Assembly: GCA_016291135.1 (NCBI GenBank) | Contig: JAEFAE010000003.1 | Location: 20,516-84,515, forward strand | Direction of reading: 5' to 3' | Source of the DNA: Bacteroidales bacterium | GTDB taxonomy: Bacteria; Bacteroidota; Bacteroidia; Bacteroidales; F082 | Length of the DNA: 64,000 bases | Shown here: one piece after another, positions 41,645-49,860 of the stretch | Position numbering within the stretch: position 1 is the first letter of the stretch | Layout: every line of letters starts with the position of its first letter | Translations under genes and position numbers: made by a program | Notes under the pieces: generated by a model | What the model was told of the DNA's origin: nothing | The model's database searches: none | The model's input: only the letters and a program-made list of their open reading frames with translations

Positions 41645-42091
41645 TTATTGGAACTTCTTGTATTTATAGGCCTTGACCACCATGGTTTGGGTAGTGATCT
41701 TGCCCAGGAACATTTCGTTGACTTCCTCTTTGTAAATCGCGGGTGCGTAGAAGTCGGCGTTCGGATAGTCGGCAACCACCTTGCCGGCGGCATACTTCAA
41801 GTTGCCGGGGATGTTCATCACGGCGTTGCCATAGAGTTGCACGGCCGTATTGTTGCGGGGGTTGAAGGTGGCGCCATTCACCTTGTCGATACGTTTGATC
41901 ATGCCGAAGTAAGTGCGGCTGGTCACGGTGATGGTGCTTTCACCCAACAGGACGAGGTCGTCCATCCCGACATGGAGGCGCGCCTCGGGTACCATGGAGG
42001 CGGCCGGGACCTTCTCATAGTGCTTCAGGCTTCCGCAGGAAGTCAGCAAGGCGACCATGAGGGCGGTGGCGATTAACATTACTCTTTTCAT
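41645..42091 (-). CDS. Small lipoprotein, function unknown
   Basis: A 148-aa predicted lipoprotein (lipobox LLTSC, Cys19) rich in beta strands (ARLHVGMDDLVLLGESTITVTSRTYFGMIKRIDKVNG). It lies 11 nt downstream of the barrel protein gene and is ended by a perfect hairpin terminator, so the two form an operon and their products may work together in the outer membrane. No family recognised. Confidence 0.72.
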   Translation of the reverse strand: MKRVMLIATALMVALLTSCGSLKHYEKVPAASMVPEARLHVGMDDLVLLGESTITVTSRTYFGMIKRIDKVNGATFNPRNNTAVQLYGNAVMNIPGNLKYAAGKVVADYPNADFYAPAIYKEEVNEMFLGKITTQTMVVKAYKYKKFQ

Positions 42092-42102
42092 GGCCGTTCA
42101 GT

Positions 42103-42936
42103 TTATTTGTTGTTGAAGAAATAGGTGATGGTCAGACGGACATCCGAGCCCATGTACTTGGACTTGCAGTCAAGTTTGTTGTATTGGGTTCCGGCATAGT
42201 CGCCAGATGCCGTGTAGAACTTTTGGAGGTTGCCGTCGTAGTCGGTCTGGACGTGATACACCTTGTCACCCGTGCGCATCATGCCGGTGAGACCGTACTC
42301 GAAGCCGATGGCCAGCGGAAGGTCGGCCACGAAAGCCTGGAGGCCGATGAAGCCGCTGATGCCGGCCACGAACGAGGTGTAGGAGGCGTTGTCGATGTTG
42401 TCGACTTTGATGAGCCGGTCGCCATCGAGGAGGTAACGCTCGCTTTCAAAGACGGATTCCTGGGCATCCACACCCACCGGGATGGCACCGCCCACATACA
42501 CGTCGAGGATGTTCTTCGGCGAGAAGTGATAGGCAACGCCGGGGCTGAAGCGGAAGCGTCTGTTCGAATAGTTGTCGGTGACGGGGATGGTCTTGATGAC
42601 CTCATCCTCACCATTCCAGTATTCCTGATCGTAGTCGCCGTTGAGTTTGTCGGTGCGGCCGTTGTACTGGATACCGGCGCGGATTTCGAGATTGTCGGTG
42701 GCGTAGTACTTGAGGTTGATCAGGGGCATGCCGTAGGCTTTGCCACCCGAGGTCATGGTGTTTACGAGATCTTTCATCTCCATGAAGCTGGGGCCAAAGT
42801 AAAGTCCCCAGTCGCCCGCTTCCGGACGGTTACCAGTGACGATGGTCGATTTGAAGGTTTCACCTTCGCTCAGTTGTGCTTGCGCGAATCCCACGAAGGA
42901 CAGGCAAACAGCAAGGGTCAATAAGACTTTTTTCAT
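42103..42936 (-). CDS. Outer-membrane beta-barrel protein, function unknown
   Basis: A 277-aa protein with a signal peptide (ending GFAQAQ) and repeated amphipathic strands ending in aromatic residues (GLYFGPSFMEM, LEIRAGIQYNGRTD, FRFSPGVAYHFSPKNILDVYVGGAIPVG, LPLAIGFEYGLTGMMRTG, VRLTITYFFNNK). The terminal FFNNK strand fits an OMP barrel. First gene of a two-gene operon with a lipoprotein. Confidence 0.75.
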   Translation of the reverse strand: MKKVLLTLAVCLSFVGFAQAQLSEGETFKSTIVTGNRPEAGDWGLYFGPSFMEMKDLVNTMTSGGKAYGMPLINLKYYATDNLEIRAGIQYNGRTDKLNGDYDQEYWNGEDEVIKTIPVTDNYSNRRFRFSPGVAYHFSPKNILDVYVGGAIPVGVDAQESVFESERYLLDGDRLIKVDNIDNASYTSFVAGISGFIGLQAFVADLPLAIGFEYGLTGMMRTGDKVYHVQTDYDGNLQKFYTASGDYAGTQYNKLDCKSKYMGSDVRLTITYFFNNK

Positions 42937-42967
42937 GATAAATGGATTTAATTGGGTTTTGTCGGTG

Positions 42968-42975
42968 CAAAGATA
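42968..42975 (-). promoter_or_regulatory. -7 box (TATCTTTG) of the barrel-lipoprotein operon
   Basis: The reverse strand reads TATCTTTG immediately after the terminator of the upstream TonB receptor gene. Confidence 0.55.
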
Positions 42976-43006
42976 AAAAAAGAGGCCGAAACTTCGGCCT
43001 CTTTTT
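42976..43006 (-). terminator. Intrinsic terminator of the TonB-dependent receptor gene
   Basis: On the minus strand, AGAGGCCGAA / TTCGGCCTCT forms the stem, followed by a run of T (A on the plus strand at 42976-42980). It separates the receptor gene from the next promoter by only a few bases. Confidence 0.85.
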
Positions 43007-43027
43007 GGTTAATAAAGTATCGTTAGC

Positions 43028-46000
43028 TTAGAAGCTGTACTTCACACCCAGCAACACAGACCAGCATTGGGCGCTGTCTTTCAGGTCGTTTCTGGTATAG
43101 GTATGGGTGGGGTATTCGCCTTCGACCTTGTTCATCGAGAACACGGGGGTGTTGTTTTCGATATGGTCGACTGCCAGCGGCGTGCAAGCCCAGGAGGCAA
43201 ATTCGCCATAGCAACCATATTTGTAGAGGCCCCAAGCCGAATTGAACATGTTCAGGATGTTATCGAAGCTGGCGCTGAGCTCGATGCTATGAGTGGTGTT
43301 GCCGATTTTCTTCTTGAAAGCCTTGGCAATACGGGCGTCGAGTAAATGGACCCAAGGACCGCGGCCGGCATTAGCTTCGGCATATTGTCCTTTGTGCGTG
43401 CTCAGGTAAGGATCGTTTTCCATGAAGGTCTTGAAGGCTTCCTTGTCGGCTTCAGTGGCAAAGCGGATCTCATTGACATCGTTGGGGATGTACATGAGGT
43501 CGGTGGCCATGCCGTCACCATTCAGGTCGTTGGAGTAGAAGTAGCTGTATCCACCGGCGGAGAAGGCTGTGTAGAACAGGTTGATCCTGACACCTTCACC
43601 ATTGAAGAATCTCGGGAACAGGTAGGCCGGAATCACATAGCCGACAGAGGCCGTGACTTTGTCGGGGATGACATACTGGCTCCGTTGCAGGGGAGCAAAA
43701 GTAGGACCGTCAATGGTGTACAGGCCGGAGTAGGCGGACTTGGCATCACTGCCAGGCATGCCGGAGATTTCCTTGCTTTCGGTGTGGGTGTAAGCGGCAC
43801 GGAGGTCGAGATTCTTGACCGGGCTGGCGTTGACGGCCAAATTGAAGATGTAGCCATAGCCTTCTCTTGAGTTGGTCAGCACGTAGGCACTGCTTCTGCC
43901 ATACTTATAGTCGGAGAGGAGTGCGTAGTTGACACGGTTGTCGGGACCGTTGAAACGGGCATCGTCACCAGCGTTGGCAATCATGTCGTACTTGAGGTTC
44001 CAGTCCACCAAGCGGACGCCATAGAGGGTCTTGTTGAACATGCCTTCAGCAGTGATGGTCATGGGGAAGGAAACCGGGACGTCCCAGTCGACACCCAGCA
44101 TGGTTTTCCAAATCTGAGGCATTCTGAATTCAGGATCGACACCGTTGATGGTTCCCGGGAGGGTTCCGTCCTCAGGGGTGACCGTGGTGTTCAGTCCCAA
44201 AGCGGCAATCATTTCATCGACATTGGTGATGTAGGTGCCATCGGGTCTCATCAACTTCTGCAAGTTGGCCAAAACTTCGGGAGAATAGTTGACATAATAA
44301 CCTCCGTTCACCGAGTCAGCCAAAGGCGTACCGGTGTTGCTGTAGAAACTGGATTGGATCATGCCGGAGTTTTGAGGCATGTTGGTGAAGAATACCAAAG
44401 GCAGACGGCCTTGGAAGAGACCGCTACCACCACGGACGGTAAGGCTTTCGGTGGCATCCCAAGTAAAGCCGACACGCGGGGAAACCTGGATGTGGTTGCC
44501 GGGCCATTTACCTGTGTTAACAACGTGTTCGCCCATCTGGTAATTCAAGATGGCATTATTGGTCATCAGTTGGGATTCGTCGAAGAACATGCCGTCGGCG
44601 CGGACACCGAAGTTCAGCTTGAAGTTTTCAGTGATGTTCCAGTCGTCTTGGGCATACAAGCCGAATTGGTTGTAGGTGACTTCGCCACGCGGTTTCTCTT
44701 CACCATTGTTACCGACGGTGAGGCAGAAGCTCAACGGAAGGGCACCTGTCAGGAAGTCCTCGGCACTGGCAAAACGATAGTAACCGGTAGCGTTACGCAT
44801 GTAGGAGTTTCTTGCATTCTGGCGTTCCCAGTTGACACCGGCAGTGATTTTGTGGCTGCCCGTATAGTAGGTCACGTTGTCGGTGGCATTGAATACCTTG
44901 TTCAAAACGCCATTGTTATAGGTAAAGAGCTCGTAACCGAAACTGGTGAAAGGTGCATAGAGACCGTGTTCCTGGAAGTATTCATCACCGCTCATGATGT
45001 CGATGTGGGGGAAGATGTCGGAGTTGGAACCACGTTGGTCGTTGATGTCGGTATACGTGAACAACAGTTGGTTGCTCAGTTGCGAGGACAGGCGGCTGTT
45101 CCATTCCGTGGCGAACGACAACACATCGTTGCGTTGGGAGTACATGTTGTTCGAGAAGGGGAAGGAGCTGGCGCTGGAACGTTTGGTGGCTCTATTGCGG
45201 AATGCGTCGTCGCAAGAGTTGTCGTTAGGTTTGTTCCACTGGGTGTTGCCAGTCTTGTTGAAACGGAACATCAATTTGTTGTTGTCGTTGATGTTCCAGT
45301 CGATACGGGCCAAGAGTTTCAGGTTGTTGTTACCGCCGGGATAGTTGGTGTAGGAACCTGGATCGTAACCGTAGTCGTTTTTCAGTTTGTTATAGATTTG
45401 GTCGAGGACGGTGACATCGGCACCTTCCGGACGATATTTGATCACCTCGGATGGTTCTTGGGTTCTTTCAGCATTCAGGAAGAAGAACAGCTTGTCTTTC
45501 ACGATGGGACCGCCGACGGTGGCACCATAGGTAAACAAGCTTTCTTTTTCGCGCTCGCCAAGGTCTTCACCCACCAGCTTGTTACCACGGAGATTCTGGT
45601 TGGTGAAATAGGAGTAGGCCGAACCATGGAATTGGTTGGTACCGGACTTGGTAATGGCGTTGATTTCTCCACTGACGAAGTTGGATTGACGGACATCGAA
45701 AGGTGCCACCACCACTTGGATTTCCTCAATGGCGTCCACGGAGATTGGGGTGCCGCCGCCGGGGAGGTAGCTGCTCAAACCGAAGTTGTTGTTGAAGTTG
45801 GCACCATCCACGGTGAAGTTGGTGGAACGACCGTCACCACCGGCCAAACTCATGCCGTTGGCATAGGGCGACACTTTGACCACATCGTTGATGCTGCGGT
45901 TGATGGTGGGCAGGTTGGCGATTTCCTCGGTGCTGATGGTGGTTGAGGTAGAGTTCATAATGGGTTTCTCAGCATTGCCAGCGATGACGACTTCGTCAAG

Positions 46001-46333
46001 ACCGACCGACACACTTTGGAGTTCAAAGTTGACACGATGGGTCTCGCCCAACTTCAAGACAAGGCGCTCCGCTTTGGCGGGAGTATAGCCGACAAAGCTG
46101 ACTTCGACCGTGTAAGGGCCACCGACTCTCATGCCTTGGATGGCATAGCGACCTTCGCTGTTGGTGGTGGTTCCGTAAACGGTACCCGAGGGGACGTGGG
46201 TTGCAATCACGGTAGCCCCTGGAAGCGGGCCGTCGGCATCGAAAATCCTACCACTGAGGTTGGAGGTCGTCACTTGTGCCATCATGGTGATGGAGGCGAC
46301 CATGGCCAGGAAAAAAGTAAGTAACTTTTTCAT
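43028..46333 (-). CDS. Oar-like TonB-dependent outer-membrane receptor
   Basis: A 1101-aa outer-membrane receptor. Signal peptide to about residue 20 (ending MMAQ). A carboxypeptidase-regulatory-like domain (about 25-115, NLSGRIFDADGPLPGATVIATHVPSG) precedes a plug (VGLDEVVIAGNAEKP, then STTISTEEIANLPTINRS and VVAPFDVRQSNFVSGEINAITKSGTNQFHGSAYSYF), followed by a long barrel ending VLLGVKYSF. The Oar-type plug is common in Bacteroidota proteins linked to adhesion or peptide uptake. No SusD partner is adjacent, so it is not a classic glycan-utilisation pair. The ATG at 46333 is preferred to TTG 46339. Confidence 0.9.
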   Translation of the reverse strand: MKKLLTFFLAMVASITMMAQVTTSNLSGRIFDADGPLPGATVIATHVPSGTVYGTTTNSEGRYAIQGMRVGGPYTVEVSFVGYTPAKAERLVLKLGETHRVNFELQSVSVGLDEVVIAGNAEKPIMNSTSTTISTEEIANLPTINRSINDVVKVSPYANGMSLAGGDGRSTNFTVDGANFNNNFGLSSYLPGGGTPISVDAIEEIQVVVAPFDVRQSNFVSGEINAITKSGTNQFHGSAYSYFTNQNLRGNKLVGEDLGEREKESLFTYGATVGGPIVKDKLFFFLNAERTQEPSEVIKYRPEGADVTVLDQIYNKLKNDYGYDPGSYTNYPGGNNNLKLLARIDWNINDNNKLMFRFNKTGNTQWNKPNDNSCDDAFRNRATKRSSASSFPFSNNMYSQRNDVLSFATEWNSRLSSQLSNQLLFTYTDINDQRGSNSDIFPHIDIMSGDEYFQEHGLYAPFTSFGYELFTYNNGVLNKVFNATDNVTYYTGSHKITAGVNWERQNARNSYMRNATGYYRFASAEDFLTGALPLSFCLTVGNNGEEKPRGEVTYNQFGLYAQDDWNITENFKLNFGVRADGMFFDESQLMTNNAILNYQMGEHVVNTGKWPGNHIQVSPRVGFTWDATESLTVRGGSGLFQGRLPLVFFTNMPQNSGMIQSSFYSNTGTPLADSVNGGYYVNYSPEVLANLQKLMRPDGTYITNVDEMIAALGLNTTVTPEDGTLPGTINGVDPEFRMPQIWKTMLGVDWDVPVSFPMTITAEGMFNKTLYGVRLVDWNLKYDMIANAGDDARFNGPDNRVNYALLSDYKYGRSSAYVLTNSREGYGYIFNLAVNASPVKNLDLRAAYTHTESKEISGMPGSDAKSAYSGLYTIDGPTFAPLQRSQYVIPDKVTASVGYVIPAYLFPRFFNGEGVRINLFYTAFSAGGYSYFYSNDLNGDGMATDLMYIPNDVNEIRFATEADKEAFKTFMENDPYLSTHKGQYAEANAGRGPWVHLLDARIAKAFKKKIGNTTHSIELSASFDNILNMFNSAWGLYKYGCYGEFASWACTPLAVDHIENNTPVFSMNKVEGEYPTHTYTRNDLKDSAQCWSVLLGVKYSF

Positions 46334-46444
46334 AGACAATTGATTAATGTTAATAATTTAGTTAATAATAAATATTGTTATAGAAAAAAATATTCTAACT
46401 ATATTGATGTATTGTTACGAAATTTTCCGCCTTGTTTTCAAGTG

Positions 46445-46452
46445 CAAATATA
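46445..46452 (-). promoter_or_regulatory. -7 box (TATATTTG) of the TonB receptor gene
   Basis: The reverse strand reads TATATTTG, more than 100 nt from the start codon at 46333. Confidence 0.5.
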
Positions 46453-46504
46453 TCAAATTGCCTTGTGTTCAACTCGCTTTAGACCTTTTTAACAAAAAAA
46501 ATAA

Positions 46505-46521
46505 TCAACATGCCATGTTGA
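46505..46521. promoter_or_regulatory. 17-bp palindrome, possible operator
   Basis: TCAACATG-C-CATGTTGA is a perfect palindrome with 8-bp arms. It is centred about 45 bp upstream of the lipoprotein -7 box and about 60 bp upstream of the receptor -7 box. Confidence 0.5.
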
Positions 46522-46557
46522 AAACTCATTTTTTCTTGCTCGTTAAAAAAAATTGCG

Positions 46558-46565
46558 TATTTTTG
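46558..46565 (+). promoter_or_regulatory. -7 box (TATTTTTG) of the small acidic lipoprotein
   Basis: TATTTTTG lies 29 nt before the ATG at 46595. Confidence 0.55.
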
Positions 46566-46594
46566 TAACGTAAAACCTTATTAATACAATAGCT

Positions 46595-46963
46595 ATGAAA
46601 AAAACCTTACTCGTCGCCGTCATGAGCTTGATCATGATCGGTATGGCCGCCTGCGGTGGTGGTAAACACTCCAAGGCCTTCAACCAAACCAAGAAAATCA
46701 TCGACAACATTACCGAGTCTGTCAACAAGGCCAAAGATTGTGACGACCTTGACATGGCTGCATTCGGCATGCTGGGCATCCTCGGTGTGGAAGGCATCGA
46801 CGCCATGACCGAAGAGGAAACTCAGGCACTGTCTGAGATGACCGACAAGATGAACGAGCTCATGGAAAAGAAAAAAGCCGAATTCAATTGCAAGGATGAC
46901 GACTTTTGGGGCTCTGACGATGCGGATGACAGCTTCTTCGACGAAGAAGAAACAGAGGAATAA
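46595..46963 (+). CDS. Small acidic lipoprotein, function unknown
   Basis: A 122-aa predicted lipoprotein (lipobox GMAAC, Cys20) with helical middle (FNQTKKIIDNITESVNKAKDCDDL, EEETQALSEMTDKMNELMEKKKAEF) and a very acidic C-terminus (DDDFWGSDDADDSFFDEEETEE). Divergent from the TonB receptor and ending in a strong terminator. No family recognised. Confidence 0.75.
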   Translation: MKKTLLVAVMSLIMIGMAACGGGKHSKAFNQTKKIIDNITESVNKAKDCDDLDMAAFGMLGILGVEGIDAMTEEETQALSEMTDKMNELMEKKKAEFNCKDDDFWGSDDADDSFFDEEETEE

Positions 46964-46983
46964 TCCGCTAGCGAAATTGGTTT

Positions 46984-47025
46984 AATGGGGTTGGCAAGGA
47001 TTTGCCAACCCCATTGTTTTTTTTT
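46984..47025 (+). terminator. Intrinsic terminator of the small acidic lipoprotein gene
   Basis: AATGGGGTTGGCAA / TTGCCAACCCCATT forms a perfect 14-bp stem with a 4-nt loop, followed by nine T. Confidence 0.88.
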
Positions 47026-47050
47026 ATGTCTTGGTATCAGAAAAAAGTAT

Positions 47051-47058
47051 TATCTTTG
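47051..47058 (+). promoter_or_regulatory. -7 box (TATCTTTG) of the first C10 peptidase gene
   Basis: TATCTTTG lies 29 nt before the ATG at 47088. Confidence 0.58.
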
Positions 47059-47087
47059 CAGTTTATTGGATTGAATAACAGAACATC

Positions 47088-49856
47088 ATGAAAAGAATTC
47101 CATTCCTCGCCATCCTTATGCTAGTGGCTGTGAACTTGGCTTGGGCCCGTCCGATCGATCTGGAGACGGCGCGTAAGGCCGGAAAGCAGTTTGTGCTCAC
47201 CTCTTTTAATAACCTTCGTCAGGACCCTGAACTCAAGTGGGTCCATACCGGCTCCTCGGCCCGTGGAGAGGATTGCTTTTATGTATTCGATGTAGATCAA
47301 AGTGGATTTGTCATCATCTCCGCCGACGACCGTTTCCGTCCTTTGGTGGGCTATTCCGACGAGGGCGTTTTCGAAACCGGGAATCCTTCTCCGGAACTGA
47401 TGTTCTATTTGGACAGGATCATCGAAGCCCGCACGAGTCCGGAGGCGGTGTTGCCCGAGGATGCGGCCGCCGACTGGGAGGCGCTGTTGTCGGGAAAGAA
47501 GCTGCGTTCGCGCAACGGCGGCCGGGGAGCACATTTCCTTGTCGAGACCACCTGGAACCAGGATGCGCCATACAACCTGTATGCCCCTGAAGCCAATGGC
47601 GGTCCTGGGGGACGCTGCTATGCTGGTTGTGTCGCCACGGCGATGTCGCAGGTGATGAAGTTCTGGGATCATCCGGCCACGGGCACGGGGAGCCATGGTT
47701 ACTACAGCTCGTACGGCTACCTTTCAGCCAATTTTGGCCAGACCAGCTACCAATGGGACCGCATGCCGAACCATTTGAGCAACAACAGCTCCGATGAAGA
47801 GGTTGCCGCCATCGCCTTGTTGATGTATCACTGCGGCGTTGCAGTCAATATGTCGTATTCGCCCAGCGGAAGCGGTGCCTTTTCCGACGATGTTCCGGAT
47901 GCCATCCAAGACTATTTCTCCTATACCACGCATACCGATCGCGCCTATCGCGACCAATATACGCTCCACCAATGGCAGAACAAGCTCAAGGAGCAGTTCG
48001 ACCTCGGCTGGCCGGTGTACTATGGCGGATACAGCGAAACGGGCGGCCATGCCTTTGTTTGCGACGGCTACGACGACAACGACCTCTTCCACTATAACTG
48101 GGGTTGGGGCGGAAGTCAGGACGGCTGGTTTGTGATCGATGAGATCGACTATGCCAATTGGGCCTCGGCGGTTTTCAATTTCGTTCCCGCCCATGTGTAT
48201 ACCTACATGCCGCAGCCGCCGACGGCTTTTTCGGTGGAGTCATTGGGTGACACCGAGTTCACGGCGGTGCTGTCGTGGACCAATCCTTCCCAAACCATCC
48301 ATGGCAACAACATCGACGTGCTGGAAAAGATGGTCTTGACCCGCAATGGCCAGGTAATCCAAACCTTTGAGAACGTGGCACCTGGTGAAACGATGACCTT
48401 TACCGACCATTACCTTCCGTCGGTGGTGGACTATGCCGTGTATGCGGTCAGCCATGACGCCCGTGGCGCCGCGGCGGTGTCGCGCGGTGTTGCCTTGGGG
48501 CCTTCTACGGCTTGGACGGTGGAGATGTCGGCTCCCGATTCCGAAGGTTGGACGGGAGGCTACATCTCGGTGGTGGACGTCATGGGGGTGGAGGTTGCCC
48601 AACTGAAGCCCAATGGTGAATCGCAAACGGTGAACCTGACCATGCCTTTGGGCTTGGTCTCCTTCTATTGGAACGCCGCTGCCCAGGTGCTGGATCCCCT
48701 TCGTTTCGACATCTACGATGCGGATGGAAACCGGATGACCGGTTTCGAGGGCAACTCCCAAAACATGAAGCCGGGACTTTTCTATCAGGTGTCCAATGCC
48801 GGAACGGCTCCGACCTTTGTTTCGGCGCCCCGCAACGTGCGGGCCAGCTTCCGGAACAACGACGTGCTGATCCAATGGGAAAGCGACGAGGTGCCGCAGG
48901 CGTATTTCGTTTATCGTGACGGCGTCTTGTATGATTTGGTCCACGAGAACACCTATCTGGACGACCAGGTTTCCGGTACCTTCCACCATTATTATGTCAC
49001 CGCATTCAACGGGGTGGTGGAATCGGATCCTTCCGAGACCTGCAACATCCAACCGTCCTCCACCTTCCCGGCGCCGTCCAACCTCCGTTGCGAGATTGTC
49101 AACCAAAACCGGGTGAAGATCCTTTGGGATGCTCCCCAGACGGACGAAGAGGTGGTCTACATCCTGTACCGCCGTACCAAGGGCGCTCCGTTCCGTTCTT
49201 TCAAAACAGCAGGATCGACCAGTTATACCTACAACATTATGGTGACTCCATGGGATATCTATGACATCGCCGTGACGGCAGTCTATGACGATGGGGAGTC
49301 CGCCTACGCTTCCACGCAGCTGGATCCGGAAAAGTGCTATCTGGAACTCAACAAGACCTTGATTCCGCTTCATGTGGGATGCGATGTCATGGAAGAAGGG
49401 GTGACTGTGAATTGGATGCCTGCCATCATGGCGGATCGCTATGCCCTCTATCGCAACGGAGTGCTGTTGACCGACCAGCTTGTGGAACCCACGTATTTCG
49501 ATGCCACCGCCGTGCATGGACAAGCGTACCGCTACCAGGTGCGAGGAATCAACAACTACATGGTGTCGAATGCATCCAATACCGCCGTTGTGGACTGGGC
49601 ATCGGAACAAGTTGACGACTTGGTGACGGAAGCGCAGGTGACGGTTTCACCCAACCCGGTTTCCGACCAGTTGCAGGTGTCGGCGCCTGGCTTGAGCGCA
49701 GTGACGGTCTACAACCAGATGGGCCAGCAGTTGCTGCACCAAGCGTCGGCTTCGGCTGCCATGCGTCTGGATGTTTCATCCATGGCAACGGGCGTTTATT
49801 TCCTGCACGTCGTTTCCGATGCGGGCGTAACGGTGGTGAAGTTCGTCAGACAATGA
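47088..49856 (+). CDS. Secreted C10 cysteine peptidase with FN3-like domains and T9SS tail
   Basis: A 922-aa peptidase of the streptopain/SpeB clan. Signal peptide to residue 20 (ending WARP region), prodomain about 25-140, then the C10 catalytic domain with the nucleophile Cys181 in CYAGCVATAMSQVMKFW and His321 in GGHAFVCDGYDDNDLFHYNWGWGG. After residue 370 come several fibronectin-III-like modules. The last 75 residues (VTVSPNPVSDQLQVSAP, VYNQMGQQLL, TGVYFLHVV) are a T9SS sorting domain. It is close in sequence to the converging C10 gene, so they are likely paralogues. A surface or released protease is inferred. Confidence 0.92.
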   Translation: MKRIPFLAILMLVAVNLAWARPIDLETARKAGKQFVLTSFNNLRQDPELKWVHTGSSARGEDCFYVFDVDQSGFVIISADDRFRPLVGYSDEGVFETGNPSPELMFYLDRIIEARTSPEAVLPEDAAADWEALLSGKKLRSRNGGRGAHFLVETTWNQDAPYNLYAPEANGGPGGRCYAGCVATAMSQVMKFWDHPATGTGSHGYYSSYGYLSANFGQTSYQWDRMPNHLSNNSSDEEVAAIALLMYHCGVAVNMSYSPSGSGAFSDDVPDAIQDYFSYTTHTDRAYRDQYTLHQWQNKLKEQFDLGWPVYYGGYSETGGHAFVCDGYDDNDLFHYNWGWGGSQDGWFVIDEIDYANWASAVFNFVPAHVYTYMPQPPTAFSVESLGDTEFTAVLSWTNPSQTIHGNNIDVLEKMVLTRNGQVIQTFENVAPGETMTFTDHYLPSVVDYAVYAVSHDARGAAAVSRGVALGPSTAWTVEMSAPDSEGWTGGYISVVDVMGVEVAQLKPNGESQTVNLTMPLGLVSFYWNAAAQVLDPLRFDIYDADGNRMTGFEGNSQNMKPGLFYQVSNAGTAPTFVSAPRNVRASFRNNDVLIQWESDEVPQAYFVYRDGVLYDLVHENTYLDDQVSGTFHHYYVTAFNGVVESDPSETCNIQPSSTFPAPSNLRCEIVNQNRVKILWDAPQTDEEVVYILYRRTKGAPFRSFKTAGSTSYTYNIMVTPWDIYDIAVTAVYDDGESAYASTQLDPEKCYLELNKTLIPLHVGCDVMEEGVTVNWMPAIMADRYALYRNGVLLTDQLVEPTYFDATAVHGQAYRYQVRGINNYMVSNASNTAVVDWASEQVDDLVTEAQVTVSPNPVSDQLQVSAPGLSAVTVYNQMGQQLLHQASASAAMRLDVSSMATGVYFLHVVSDAGVTVVKFVRQ

Positions 49857-49860
49857 CCGT

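Larger units (their letters stand above)
46334..46594. other. AT-rich divergent regulatory region
   Basis: 261 bp with no gene. It holds a TATATTTG box for the receptor (reverse strand 46445-46452), a leader of about 105 nt (46334-46440, very AU-rich), a 17-bp palindrome (46505-46521) and a TATTTTTG box for the small lipoprotein (46558-46565). Confidence 0.7.

Noticed and set aside
44354-45946. 530-aa open frame antisense to the TonB receptor
   Set aside because: Shadow of the receptor gene; composition unlike a real protein.
43028-46333. SusC of a polysaccharide utilisation locus
   Set aside because: No SusD gene is adjacent, and the plug looks Oar-like rather than SusC-like.
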